From assembly GCA_020466095.1 (NCBI GenBank), contig CM035808.1, positions 29,524,959 to 29,588,958 on the forward strand: a DNA stretch of 64,000 nt. The letters are read 5' to 3'. Positions 1 through 11,900 of this stretch are shown here, in pieces. The DNA comes from Chlorops oryzae. Taxonomy: Eukaryota > Arthropoda > Insecta > Diptera > Chloropidae. The notes beneath the pieces were generated by a model. The model was not told where the DNA came from. It ran no database searches and saw only the letters and a program-made list of their open reading frames with translations. The stretch's first letter is position 1. The number at the start of each line of letters is the position of its first letter. The position numbers and the translations under genes were made by a program.

Positions 1-942
1 CAACGAAAGAGTAAATTTTGAAAACTTTAATATGCAATTTTAATTTAAAAATTCAAGTATAATTATTATTTTCTATTTTATTCTTATATTAAAAATCGCA
101 AAAAAATTACAAAATGAGACTTATTTTCTAACTTTTAAATTAATAAGTCTAAGAGGAGGGATTTTCAAAAGTCGTCAAAAATAGCGTACGTGACACTTGA
201 ATGCTCCCTTTTATGAACATAATGAGTGTTTTCTTATGACGTTATCACGTAAAACTATCGTCCATAAATTGACTTTACAGACACCAATTTTTTATTACTG
301 TTTTCACGTTCGCGCCTTAAGTCCTTGCCCAGGCAGTTCTGTTATAAAAAGCGAGAAAGATAGAGCAAAGACTTAAGACGCGAACGTGAACGTGTTTTCA
401 CGGACCTTTCTCAGGGAAATTTTCTTCGAATTTTCCGTAGATTACGATTTCGCTATACAATTTTTGACTTTTTCCCCCCACCCATATAATTCGAACCGCC
501 CTATTAAATCGGCATCTTTTGCTACGAAAAACAAATATTTCGTTTACAAAAAAATATATATTTTGTATTAAATCAGTTTCAAAGATACGGAATACATTTG
601 AAAAAAGAGAAAAAAAAATATGTGTGAAGAAGAAAACAAAACAAAACTTAGATAAAACATTTTTTTTTTCTCCGCTAACCGATTTTGAGTAGTTATCTAC
701 GAATGTAAGGAAAGAAAAGTTCAAAAATTTTGGGTTTTTATGCTTCCAAGCTGAAAAGTATGCAGTGCCATATTTCCCGAATTCGTTCGTTCGTGTACTT
801 TGGTTATACTTTTACTACTACATCAAACGCTCAGTTTACTATAAAGGATTTGAAAGAGAAAAAGAATACTTGAAGATCTTTCGTTTGGCCATAGGACTAG
901 GAGAAGTTGACACACTAACCTTTTAACATTACTAATCGTATT
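1..942. other. intergenic, downstream of Ran
   Basis: AT-rich sequence with no supportable gene. It holds a 21-bp-arm palindrome (303-390) and, at about 235-300, a stretch that resembles 26950-27020. Short open frames here are in low-complexity AT sequence and have no protein character. Confidence 0.6.
303..390. repeat. palindrome / short foldback element
   Basis: The left arm 303-323 and the right arm 370-390 are inverted copies, 20 of 21 bases matching (core CACGTTCGCG...CTTAAGTC), around a 46-base loop. It could be a hairpin-forming site or the remains of a small inverted-repeat transposon; no target duplication is evident. Confidence 0.7.
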
Positions 943-947
943 TTATT
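942..947 (-). terminator. AATAAA signal overlapping the Ran stop codon
   Basis: On the minus strand AATAAA occupies 947 down to 942, while the TAA stop is 945-943. If used, it would give a very short 3' UTR; a longer mRNA may use other signals. Confidence 0.4.
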
Positions 948-1701
948 GTTTATGTTGAATATTATTACGGCTCGCTTGCAAGTCTTCATCCTGCTCGGGT
1001 AGCGCGGTATCTTGCGCCTCTTGTAAATCACGTTCAATTTGTAATTGCCAGTTTTCATCCATTTTGACTTCTGGCGGTAGAAGTGCGGGCATTGCGACGA
1101 ATTCCAAGTTTGGATCACCGACGAGTTTTCGTGCTAGCCACAGGAATGGCTTTTCGAAGTTATAATTCGACTTGGCAGATATATCGTAGTACTGAAAACA
1201 AATACATAATTCGCGTGATCCAACATTATTATCTATCGAGAAATGCAACTATGTAGTATGTGTATTTACCTGTAGATTCTTTTTACGACGGAATTCAATC
1301 GCTTTATCCTTAACTTTACGATCCTTAATGTCGGCTTTGTTGCCACATAGAACTATTGGTATATTTTCACATACTCGTACCAAATCTCGATGCCAGTTGG
1401 GCACGTTTTTGTAGGTGACACGCGATGTTACATCGAAGATAATGACGGCGCACTGCCCTTGAATGTAGTAACTATCACGGAGGCCGCCAAACTTCTCCTG
1501 ACCAGCAGTATCCCATACATTGAAACGTATGGCACCGCGATTTGTATGAAAGATTAAAGGATGGACCTCAACACCCAATGTAGCTACGTATTTCTTTTCA
1601 AATTCACCGGTCATGTGACGTTTGACGAATGTCGTTTTTCCGGTACCACCATCGCCGACGAGCAAACATTTGAATGTCGGAATATCTGCTTCTTGAGCCA
1701 T
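943..1701 (-). CDS. Ran: GTP-binding nuclear protein Ran, C-terminally extended
   Basis: Ran is the small GTPase that drives nuclear import and export and spindle assembly. Two exons, 1270-1701 and 943-1191, join in phase 0 across a 78-bp GT-AG intron to give 226 residues. Visible motifs: P-loop GDGGTGKT (16-23), switch I KKYVATLG with Thr41, [11 protein letters not shown] in switch II, base-binding NKAD (121-124) and SAKS (149-152). The start [10 protein letters not shown] matches the family; open frame upstream of it lacks an ATG. Two oddities: the nearly invariant RDGYY of switch II reads RDSYY (Ser77), and the chain runs 11 residues ([11 protein letters not shown]) beyond the usual acidic end at DEDL. 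The CAA codon after DEDL looks like a former TAA stop. It may be the main Ran gene or a diverged paralogue; the intron argues against an intronless retrocopy. Confidence 0.93.
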
Positions 1702-2289
1702 CTTATATACGTTGTTTATACTCAATGGATCAAATTTCGTAAAAATATTTCGAATTAAAAATATTCTAAATTCAGTCAATTTTTTTTAATATGAAAAGAA
1801 TTATATTCAGTGATATTATGTTGTGCATTGTGTAGAGTTTAGATTATTCGGCTTAACTTGTTATAGTTAACGATTGCTTCCTTTTTAAATGGGTGGACCA
1901 CAGAGCGGGCGGGCCTAACAATTGCTTTTAATTAATGAAAACTCTCTCACAAAACGATGAAGTAATAAAACCTTACGTAATTAATGGACAGCCCCTAATT
2001 AGTAATACGTAAGTGGATATACATAAATGCTCTCAGTACTCATATCCAGTACAAATGTGAGGAAAATGGTAGAAAAACGAATCACGCGTACGGATAGAGT
2101 GATTGACCTCCATAAATTTCTTGGTAAATAATAGAAAGATTTTCCCTAGAGCCATGAAATTTGGCATGGACGTTTCATTGCAAATATTTATGAAATTCCA
2201 AAAAAAGTTTTCGAAATCAAACCACCTCAACCCACTCCCCCAAATAAGGGGTGGTTCCAAAATCCACAATTTTGGACCCACAAAGTTGA
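1702..2289. other. intergenic between Ran and the anoctamin locus
   Basis: It holds the Ran 5' flank. At 1973-2000 lies a single end of the inverted-repeat family whose whole copy is at 48354-48519. No other gene signal was seen. Confidence 0.5.
1973..2000. mobile_element. solo end of an inverted-repeat element
   Basis: TTACGTAATTAATGGACAGC followed by CCC matches the right terminal repeat of the element at 48354-48519 almost exactly. The partner end is not visible nearby, so this looks like a truncated copy. Confidence 0.5.
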
Positions 2290-5148
2290 AATTTGAAGCA
2301 TAGCTTACTGTTTTGCCTTTAAGTTGGAAAAACTTTTTTTGTTTGTGCTACCACGCCTACCTTTTGTGCCACGCCCACTCAAAGTTTGTAAATATAGCAC
2401 TTATGATCTTTATTGTCACTTTATGATCACTTTAGTGACGATATCCGGCCACGTTAACGAGTATACAAATTGTACGCACTCACATTATGGTAAATATCTG
2501 TATTAACTTTTTATTTAAAATTTACAACATTACTTACAAATCTAGTTATCTTTCACATTTTGTAATATCATTAGCGGCTTTATACAGTTAACTGTTTTTT
2601 TTTTTTTTTTTTTTTTTCGAAGCAATCGGCTTTTCCGCATGAAAGGTACATCTTTGAAAGCATTCGAGCAAAATCTGCTAAGTGAAATTGGTTCGTTGTA
2701 TAAAAAATATTAAGTACCTAACAACATACATGTACATACATATATATAAATATCTGAGTGTACAAATTTAACATCTCTGGCATTAAATATTTGCGAAACA
2801 TTGTTAAAGAGTATTAAAAAACTGTATGTAAAAACATTAATTCAAATATCTAACAATAATTTGTTGAATTGCATTTTTAGTGTGATGATTGTTAACGTTG
2901 TTTCAATTTCGTCTTAATAGTACATATATGTTAAATGACATTATCTATTGCAATAAATGCTATACAGGTGTTATGTGATCTTGGTCGTAATTTGAATTTG
3001 AATTTGAATTTCCATTTGGATTATCACGTTGGCGTAGAATGCTTGATGCATCCATATTGGGATTTCGTTGATTGTTGTGCACTGAATTTCGATATTCGAC
3101 TTCTCCAACATCGAGCTCTAAGCGAGCTGCGGCCTTTTCCGCTGCAGTCTTCTTTTCATAGTCGATGATATGCTCACGCAACAAAAAGTCTTCACGTTTT
3201 ATACGTTTCTGTAATTTACTGGGTACATCTGGTACAGCCCAAGCAACAATGGCTTGTATGATGCCGATTACATTCTTGAAAATTGAAAATTTTCAAATGA
3301 TAAAGAATATTTTCAATTTTCATATTGCAGTTCAACTCACTTGATAAATAACAATAAATGCTAGTCGTCCTGTTAATATTTTCCAATAGAACATTGGTCT
3401 TTTATAAGGTTGCTCATGCCATGGAGGATTACGAAACTCAGAGTATCGGCAGGAAGTTACATTGCTATATGGACTCTTATTTATTAGAGGTTGAACCTGG
3501 AAATGCAAAAGTCTAATAAATATGTTCAGGCAAAAAAGTAAGAAGGACTTACCTGAAAATCGGTAGTATTGAAATGCGCTAATGTGAAGTCTAAGAATCC
3601 ATCGAGACTTTCGTCCTGAGTCATACTTTTGTAGACGATTTTTGGTATAAGATTCGTTGAGAATGCGATAATCATAGCACTGGAGCAAACGGCGATTTTC
3701 GTAACAATTGTCATTATATTATACCAAACGCCAATATTGCTTGCTCGCTGTGCAACCGGACGTCGTGTGAGCTTCAAGAGCTTTATCGCATCCAAACGGA
3801 CTTCAAATATATTATTTATGAGAGCAAGAAGTGGTGCCAATGGAAAAGCTAAACCGAACAGAGTAACAAATCCAAATTGTAGAACTGAAATTGAATAGTA
3901 AAAGTATTAAATAGATATATATATTGGGACATTAATAGATGAATCTTACCCATTTCTAGGTATTCGACAAACATTGAATTATGAGTAAAGGGCACCAAAT
4001 GGTAGTCTTCAGTCCATTGATTGCATGAAATGAGTTTATCTTCGGTATTTCGCCTTCGACGCGTGAAATATTTCCTATATGTGCGCATCAGATAAGGAAT
4101 TAACATTTCAACGATCGCATTTACTGCCTGCTTGCCAACCATAATAATTACAAGCTGTAGGCAAAGTTCCATTAGGCAGCCACCGGGATTGCATTCTTCC
4201 TGACGGAATCCCAGAATGCGATTATATTTCGCTGGATAACCAACGAATTTACTTTTCAAGAATGCAATATAGAAGAGCGAGGAATAATAGTTAACGAATT
4301 GGAAAATATAATTCTTGATCGTCAGACTTTCATCGTATTCCGTTTGTGTGCGACAGTATTCCAGATTTGTAAGATAAACCGCAAGCATTGAGTAAGCATA
4401 ATCCAAGAGTGAGATGACAATCAAATCCAAAATACCCGCTGTCATTGGAAGTACCATTATTTTATAGGTCATTGAATCCTTATCGCCCAAAATACTATGA
4501 GAAGCAGTTTGCGCCATGCGGTAAACAATCAACGCAAATATGGCTATCAAAGATATGCAAATCTGGTAGGAAAACAAAGAGTAAAAGAAAAACTTTTTTC
4601 TATCCTTAATAAAACAATTGGCTGACCACTTACGAACAAAACCATAATGCCGTAGCTTGTAAAGCTCGGTAGGAACTTAATTTTCCAAAAAGGCACATCT
4701 GGTTCTAATGCGCTATTTGTTGCATCCAGTTTTTCTGATAATACTTTAGTTTTCCTCAACTTCGACAAGTATTGAGGCCTTGGATGTTCAACATGCTGCG
4801 AGAAACCCGTTAGCCCCCACCTATGTACTAGACCAGCCGAATAGCGTTTCCAGAGTTCTAAGTAAACCACGGCTATTAACGGAAACAGAGATTAATTTCT
4901 TTAATTCTTTTCTTCTATTTACAATTTTACACTTACCCCACACAGACATGGCAAAGGCGAAAACGATCGTTATATTGTTATCCAACAAATAATTCATCCT
5001 TGATGAACTGCACGTTTTCTTTAATTCCCAAAAGTCACAATTTCGATCACATTGTGGGCACATAAGAGTCGTTTGATTGCCATCGCAAATTTCGCGGCTA
5101 TTTTCGAATTCCGATTAGATTTGAAAGTTGAAAATCCCAAATAAATGC
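2290..5148. repeat. tandem duplication, distal copy (A)
   Basis: This 2859-bp block repeats as 5149-7990 with very few differences. Those seen are a 15-bp length difference near 2340, a 2-bp difference near 2925, and a handful of substitutions. The block begins at AATTTG (2290-2295), the junction carries AATTTG (5149-5154) and the right edge carries AATTTG (7991-7996), so a 6-bp microhomology marks the breakpoints. It holds the anoctamin 3' exons 6-11 and the 3' flank. Confidence 0.95.
2960..5097 (-). pseudogene. duplicated 3' half of the anoctamin gene
   Basis: This is a second copy of anoctamin exons 6 to 11, offset 2842 bp from the complete gene: 4937-5097, 4634-4872, 3950-4562, 3553-3884, 3341-3496 and 2960-3274. 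All splice sites, reading phases and the stop are intact, and the predicted protein part differs at only two noticed positions (DES for DDS in exon 9; VHNN for VQNN in exon 11). It lacks exons 2-5, so it has no start codon or N-terminal domain. The duplication junction falls inside intron 5, about 52 bp upstream of the exon 6 acceptor, so that acceptor is kept. It lies downstream of the complete gene on the same strand and could serve as an alternative set of 3' exons by read-through splicing, or be silent. A collapsed-haplotype assembly error is the other explanation. Confidence 0.85.
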
Positions 5149-7990
5149 AATTTGAAGCATAGCTTACTGTTTTGCCTTTAAGTTGGAAAAACTTTTTTTG
5201 TTTGTGCCACGCCCTTTTACCCTCAAAGTTTGTAAATATAGCACTTATGATCTTTATTGTCACTTTATGATCACTTTAGTGACGATATCCGGCCACGTTA
5301 ACGAGTATACAAATTGTACGCACTCACATTATGGTAAATATCTGTATTAACTTTTTATTTAAAATTTACAACATTACTTACAAATCTAGTTATCTTTCAC
5401 ATTTTGTAATATCATTAGCGGCTTTATACAGTTAACTGTTTTTTTTTTTTTTTTTTTTTTTCGAAGCAATCGGCTTTTCCGCATGAAAGGTACATCTTTG
5501 AAAGCATTCGAGCAAAATCTGCTAAGTGAAATTGGTTCGTTGTATAAAAAATATTAAGTACCTAACAACATACATGTACATACATATATATAAATATCTG
5601 AGTGTACAAATTTAACATCTCTGGCATTAAATATTTGCGAAACATTGTTAAAGAGTATTAAAAAACTGTATGTAAAAACATTAATTCAAATATCTAACAA
5701 TAATTTGTTGAATTGCATTTTTAGTGTGATGATTGTTAACGTTGTTTCAATTTCGTCTTAATAGTACATATGTTAAATGACATTATCTATTGCAATAAAT
5801 GCTATACAGGTGTTATGTGATCTTGGTCGTAATTTGAATTTGAATTTGAATTTCCATTTGGATTATCACGTTGGCGTAGAATGCTTGATGCATCCATATT
5901 GGGATTTCGTTGATTGTTCTGCACTGAATTTCGATATTCGACTTCTCCAACATCGAGCTCTAAGCGAGCTGCGGCCTTTTCCGCTGCAGTCTTCTTTTCA
6001 TAGTCGATGATATGCTCACGCAACAAAAAGTCTTCACGTTTTATACGTTTCTGTAATTTACTGGGTACATCTGGTACAGCCCAAGCAACAATGGCTTGTA
6101 TGATGCCGATTACATTCTTGAAAATTGAAAATTTTCAAATGATAAAGAATATTTTCAATTTTCATATTGCAGTTCAACTCACTTGATAAATAACAATAAA
6201 TGCTAGTCGTCCTGTTAATATTTTCCAATAGAACATTGGTCTTTTATAAGGTTGCTCATGCCATGGAGGATTACGAAACTCAGAGTATCGGCAGGAAGTT
6301 ACATTGCTATATGGACTCTTATTTATTAGAGGTTGAACCTGGAAATGCAAAAGTCTAATAAATATGTTCAGGCAAAAAAGTAAGAAGGACTTACCTGAAA
6401 ATCGGTAGTATTGAAATGCGCTAATGTGAAGTCTAAGAATCCATCGAGACTATCGTCCTGAGTCATACTTTTGTAGACGATTTTTGGTATAAGATTCGTT
6501 GAGAATGCGATAATCATAGCACTGGAGCAAACGGCGATTTTCGTAACAATTGTCATTATATTATACCAAACGCCAATATTGCTTGCTCGCTGTGCAACCG
6601 GACGTCGTGTGAGCTTCAAGAGCTTTATCGCATCCAAACGGACTTCAAATATATTATTTATGAGAGCAAGAAGTGGTGCCAATGGAAAAGCTAAACCGAA
6701 CAGAGTAACAAATCCAAATTGTAGAACTGAAATTGAATAGTAAAAGTATTAAATAGATATATATATTGGGACATTAATAGATGAATCTTACCCATTTCTA
6801 GGTATTCGACAAACATTGAATTATGAGTAAAGGGCACCAAATGGTAGTCTTCAGTCCATTGATTGCATGAAATGAGTTTATCTTCGGTATTTCGCCTTCG
6901 ACGCGTGAAATATTTCCTATATGTGCGCATCAGATAAGGAATTAACATTTCAACGATCGCATTTACTGCCTGCTTGCCAACCATAATAATTACAAGCTGT
7001 AGGCAAAGTTCCATTAGGCAGCCACCGGGATTGCATTCTTCCTGACGGAATCCCAGAATGCGATTATATTTCGCTGGATAACCAACGAATTTACTTTTCA
7101 AGAATGCAATATAGAAGAGCGAGGAATAATAGTTAACGAATTGGAAAATATAATTCTTGATCGTCAGACTTTCATCGTATTCCGTTTGTGTGCGACAGTA
7201 TTCCAGATTTGTAAGATAAACCGCAAGCATTGAGTAAGCATAATCCAAGAGTGAGATGACAATCAAATCCAAAATACCCGCTGTCATTGGAAGTACCATT
7301 ATTTTATAGGTCATTGAATCCTTATCGCCCAAAATACTATGAGAAGCAGTTTGCGCCATGCGGTAAACAATCAACGCAAATATGGCTATCAAAGATATGC
7401 AAATCTGGTAGGAAAACAAAGAGTAAAAGAAAAACTTTTTTCTATCCTTAATAAAACAATTGGCTGACCACTTACGAACAAAACCATAATGCCGTAGCTT
7501 GTAAAGCTCGGTAGGAACTTAATTTTCCAAAAAGGCACATCTGGTTCTAATGCGCTATTTGTTGCATCCAGTTTTTCTGATAATACTTTAGTTTTCCTCA
7601 ACTTCGACAAGTATTGAGGCCTTGGATGTTCAACATGCTGCGAGAAACCCGTTAGCCCCCACCTATGTACTAGACCAGCCGAATAGCGTTTCCAGAGTTC
7701 TAAGTAAACCACGGCTATTAACGGAAACAGAGATTAATTTCTTTAATTCTTTTCTTCTATTTACAATTTTACACTTACCCCACACAGACATGGCAAAGGC
7801 GAAAACGATCGTTATATTGTTATCCAACAAATAATTCATCCTTGATGAACTGCACGTTTTCTTTAATTCCCAAAAGTCACAATTTCGATCACATTGTGGG
7901 CACATAAGAGTCGTTTGATTGCCATCGCAAATTTCGCGGCTATTTTCGAATTCCGATTAGATTTGAAAGTTGAAAATCCCAAATAAATGC
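5149..7990. repeat. tandem duplication, proximal copy (B)
   Basis: This is the 2842-bp second unit of the duplication, continuous with the 5' exons of the anoctamin gene. The right breakpoint AATTTG at 7991-7996 lies in intron 5. Confidence 0.95.
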
Positions 7991-8996
7991 AATTTGTAAT
8001 ATTTTACCTAATTGGATCTGTATTCCACGTGGCAAAGCCATATATAAAACATAAAATTCCAAAAATGCTAATAGGTATTAGCATATTCGTGTAGAAGCCC
8101 AGCCAAGCGAAATAAAGAGCAACTTTTGCTCCGAAATATTCCATAATATTATCTAAAGGTTGAATACTTGAAATACAAAGATTGTGGTAAATATTGAAAA
8201 TGCTATAACCGAAGCATATTATATTATAAACCCTTACTTTATCCATTTTTTCAGATTGGCCCATTCGCTCAACAAAAGGTCCCGATCGGTATCATCATGC
8301 AAAGTGTAGGCGCTATCGTAAACGCCATCTTCTAAGAGCTTCTCGATTCCTAAATTATCGGGAGTTTCTTCTCCTTTCACAAAATTCTGACGCTCCAATA
8401 TAAAGTTGATAATACTGTTGCGGACTGTTGCATCAAAGAAATTCGGATTATCCCAGTCAAATCTTGAAAACACATAAGACGTGAAAATACGGTGGAAATT
8501 CTTAATGATTTTAAATTTCACCTACAAATGCAAGTATGTGCGCGAGAACTCACAAAATATGCGCGGTTCTCGAGGTGGAAATTTTTCAGGATCTAAGCGT
8601 ATTGAAGCACATAGCCGATTAGTGCATTCACTAATGCGGTCTCGAATTTCGAAATCTTTTGCATAGATCAGTTCTTGACCAGGAATCTGAATTTATATAA
8701 AAATATGTATATTATTTTTTGTTTTCATTTTAATTCAAATTTAATTTGTTTCTCACCTTTTTCATTGGCAATTTTATTTTCAGTATTTCCGCATAGCGGC
8801 AGAGTACTTCTGATGGTGCATGCAGCTTAATAAAATGTATTCGTTGTGTATTATCACGTTCCAAGTGTAAGCCCTCTTTTTCCAGATTCGCTTCAAACGT
8901 TTCACGTTTACGAAGATTGTCCAATTTGTGATCGTCTCCATTGTAAGCCAAAACAAAGTCGACGCTACGTTTTCCATCTAGAAATTTTCGACGCGT
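5802..8996 (-). CDS. anoctamin (TMEM16) family channel/scramblase
   Basis: Anoctamins are calcium-activated chloride channels or lipid scramblases with ten membrane helices. Exons, 5' to 3': 8757-8996, 8526-8686, 8238-8462, 8008-8166, 7779-7939, 7476-7714, 6792-7404, 6395-6726, 6183-6338, 5802-6116. All phases agree and give 866 residues from the first of these exons; the N-terminus lies upstream (see 12574-13073). Family signatures in order: FLDGKRSVDFVLAY and HAPSEVLCRYAEILK (dimerisation domain), FPPREPRIF, the HDDTDRD loop, YFGAKVALYFAWLGFYT (first helix), MCPQCDRNC (cysteine loop), LFLE-like LELWKR, QFGFVTLFG, and RRPVA then GVWYN. The calcium-site acidic residues are present: N and E in VNAIVE, both E in VEYLEMG (end of exon 6792-7404), and E and D of NNIFEVRLDA (codons at 6644-6646 and 6632-6634). 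The C-terminus is charged with an Asn/Ser repeat. Which fly anoctamin it equals was not determined. Confidence 0.93.
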
Positions 8997-11900
8997 CTTT
9001 GAAAGTGAGGAAAATAAATTTTAAAAAAAAATTATAAGCCAATTATTTGGATTAAAGCGGCACGTTTTTTAGACATCAAGAAATTAAAAGAATTTAAAAA
9101 GCTTATACGATTAGGCACAATGAATGAGGGAAGCGGAATTCTAAAATGATCCTTTATTTGAAAAGAAGAAGTGTATGGAGAAAATTGATGGCAATACTAG
9201 AGCTCAGATATGTGAGATAGAGATTAAGGAAATCAATGCATTAACTTCAATAGTATTTTCACTTGGAACTAATGAAATCAAAAGAGAAAATAGATTCTAA
9301 ACTAGTTTTCTACAGAAATTCCCTTTGCTTCAATTTAAATGTATAAATTAAAATTTGTTATTATATGTAATTTGCATTACATTTTTCCAAAAATATATAT
9401 ATAATATAATGAAGAGAATATTCCCTCAGAAACTACTTTATTATCAGAACCAACATTATTTAATCAAACAATTGGTCTATTTAATAAAATCTTTATGACT
9501 CAGTTAACGAAATAATACTTAGTTCTTCAGAACATGAATATGAACTCATTCTCCGATTCATTTTCAAATAATTCTATGGCTGTAATGTACATATAAACAC
9601 TTTTCAATGGAATATATGTACATATAATGCTTTTCGGTTTTTAATTACGATGCGTAAGCCGGCCTTACACTTGTTGCCAATAGTAAAGCAACGTTGCTAT
9701 TTAATATAATTTTTTTTAAGCAAAACTATCTATACTTAGGGCTCGATCTTTTCATTCAAGTCTTTAGTCTCTTTACTGAATTATCTATGAATCTATAAAA
9801 TAAATCTGACTTACTAATTAAATTTCCACACATACAAGATTGATTAATATTAATATACTTCACATGAATTTCCACAATAATTTTTTTCTTTCATTGTTCT
9901 TCTCATTGTTTTTTTTTTTTCCTTTTTCCAATTAATTATTATATTACGTAAATTTTCTTTCTATATTAACACAAATAATAAAAAAAATTTTTGTTTGACA
10001 AAAGCTAAGAATACATATTAAAAAAGTATTAGGCGGTAATTCATCGTCTAAAGCCATTATCAATTATCACGAATTAACTCGAAAAAGTTAGATAGAAATT
10101 ACAGCAGCACTGAAATACTGAAGTCGCCAAAAGTACTAGACATGTTCATAATCACATTGAAGTTCTTAGAATAATGTTTGCAGCAGTTAATGAACGATTT
10201 ATTTTACCTTTTCTTTTGATGGAACGTTTATTCCCAAAAATCGATATACTGCATTTCCCATTTGAAATAAGGAATTGCGATTTTTTTCATTTATATTATT
10301 TCTACAGCATTCCTTTCTTGTCCTCCGTACGCTTTATTGATATTTATATATAGATTTGGAACTCCACGGTTTCTAAGGCAGTGTATATTTATTTTTACTT
10401 AAACATGTCGTTTGTGACATCGAATTTATGTGTATTTTGATTCATTCGTTTTCGCACTATTTTTAACTTTCGAACTCTTATTTATATAATTAAATGAATA
10501 ATCGAAATGCTGCGCGAATGAGTCTACCACATCTCATATGTATATATATATATATGTAAATATATACAAATTATATTTACTTTCCTGCCGGCGTTGACTG
10601 AAACGTAGCAAGTAAAGAATGCAACTAAAGGCATCGTAAGTGTGATCGTGTTGAGTAGTTCCTTCCCGAGAAGAGAGTATTGTGTTGTTAACTTTCTCTC
10701 TGTATGAATGTCATGCAAAGCAAGATCAAGAAATAAAACGAAAATAATAAAGTTATCAATTGTAAACAACAATTTATTTGTGCACACAGAAATATCGCGC
10801 TGACAAACAATTTGTTCTTGCTTTAAAAAAAGGTAAAACTGAAAAGTCTTTACCACAGTCAAAAAAAAAAGAAGTATTTTTAAAGCCTTGAATATAAGTT
10901 CCGTGCACATTGGAATCTTTTTTGTTTTCTACTTATCCCGAATAATTAATGTATTTGACTTCTTTTCGTTTTGTACATCTCGAGAAACGGTTTGGGAATA
11001 GCTTTCGCTGCGAACTCGAAAATGAGGTCGAAAGAGTTTATTTTGGTTCTTTGAAAGGAGGAGCTAATTATTGAAACACTTACTTATTCTTGCTTTACAT
11101 AGACTTTTTTACACGGACATTTATATTAGGGGTCTTCCCTTAAACGTGAAAAGATTGAAAAAGCGAAAAAGTGTAAAAATTTCCATATAAAATTTCATTC
11201 ATTCAGTTTTTTGGCCTTCTTCATTAACGAGATTCCGATTTTTTCGAGGCAAAAAATACACGTTTAAGGGACGACCCCTATTTTTATGAGATCTTCAAAT
11301 ATTAATTTACTTATTTCAGTAGAAGGGCTCAATATTCATGTTGTGAGGTATCTTTTGAGATCGATTTAACGCACCTTCCAAATCCACTTATGCTGTCAAT
11401 ATGGCGCAATTGATTGAGTTGATTTAGCAATCATTCCCTTTTACGTTCTGTCCGTTCTTCTGTCCGTTCTTATTAAACTTAATTTGAGCAATATGAATTT
11501 GATTTACTGACCGACTGAAGGTCAAAAAAAAGGTGTGCGTCGATTATTGAAAAATTGACACTTAATTTAACTACTGAATTAAAGTTAAAAAAAGTATGGC
11601 TTTTCGTAATTATTTTATAAAATTCATTATATAGCTATTATATAGTATAAATCATTTGAAAAAAACATAAAAGTGCGAGTCCATATACAATATTTATAAT
11701 ATAACCGCAAAAGCCACAAATATCACTTTGAAGTTTTTTTATGGCTTGATTACAATATTTTAAAACATTGAATTTTATAAATTTATAAAGAAAATTGATT
11801 ATTCAAATATTTAGATATTAAATCTCTCAATATAGGTACATAGACACGATGGAGTCTGTTAATTGATAGATAGTGGTTCTCTAACGTTTGAGTCTAGGTT

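Noticed and set aside
2935..3168. Plus-strand open frame and its copy at 5777-6010
   Set aside because: Antisense shadow of the last anoctamin exon; it repeats only because the segment is duplicated.
8463..8525. Reading exon 8234-8521 as starting directly after a 32-bp intron
   Set aside because: A 63-bp intron with donor GTAGGT (8525) and acceptor TTTCAAG gives SRTYLHLFDWDNPNFFD, which matches anoctamins; a 32-bp intron is too short.
10524..10910. 128-codon minus-strand open frame with hydrophobic stretches
   Set aside because: No family resemblance, no signal peptide, AT-rich context, and it lies in an inferred intron; the hydrophobicity comes from T-rich sequence.
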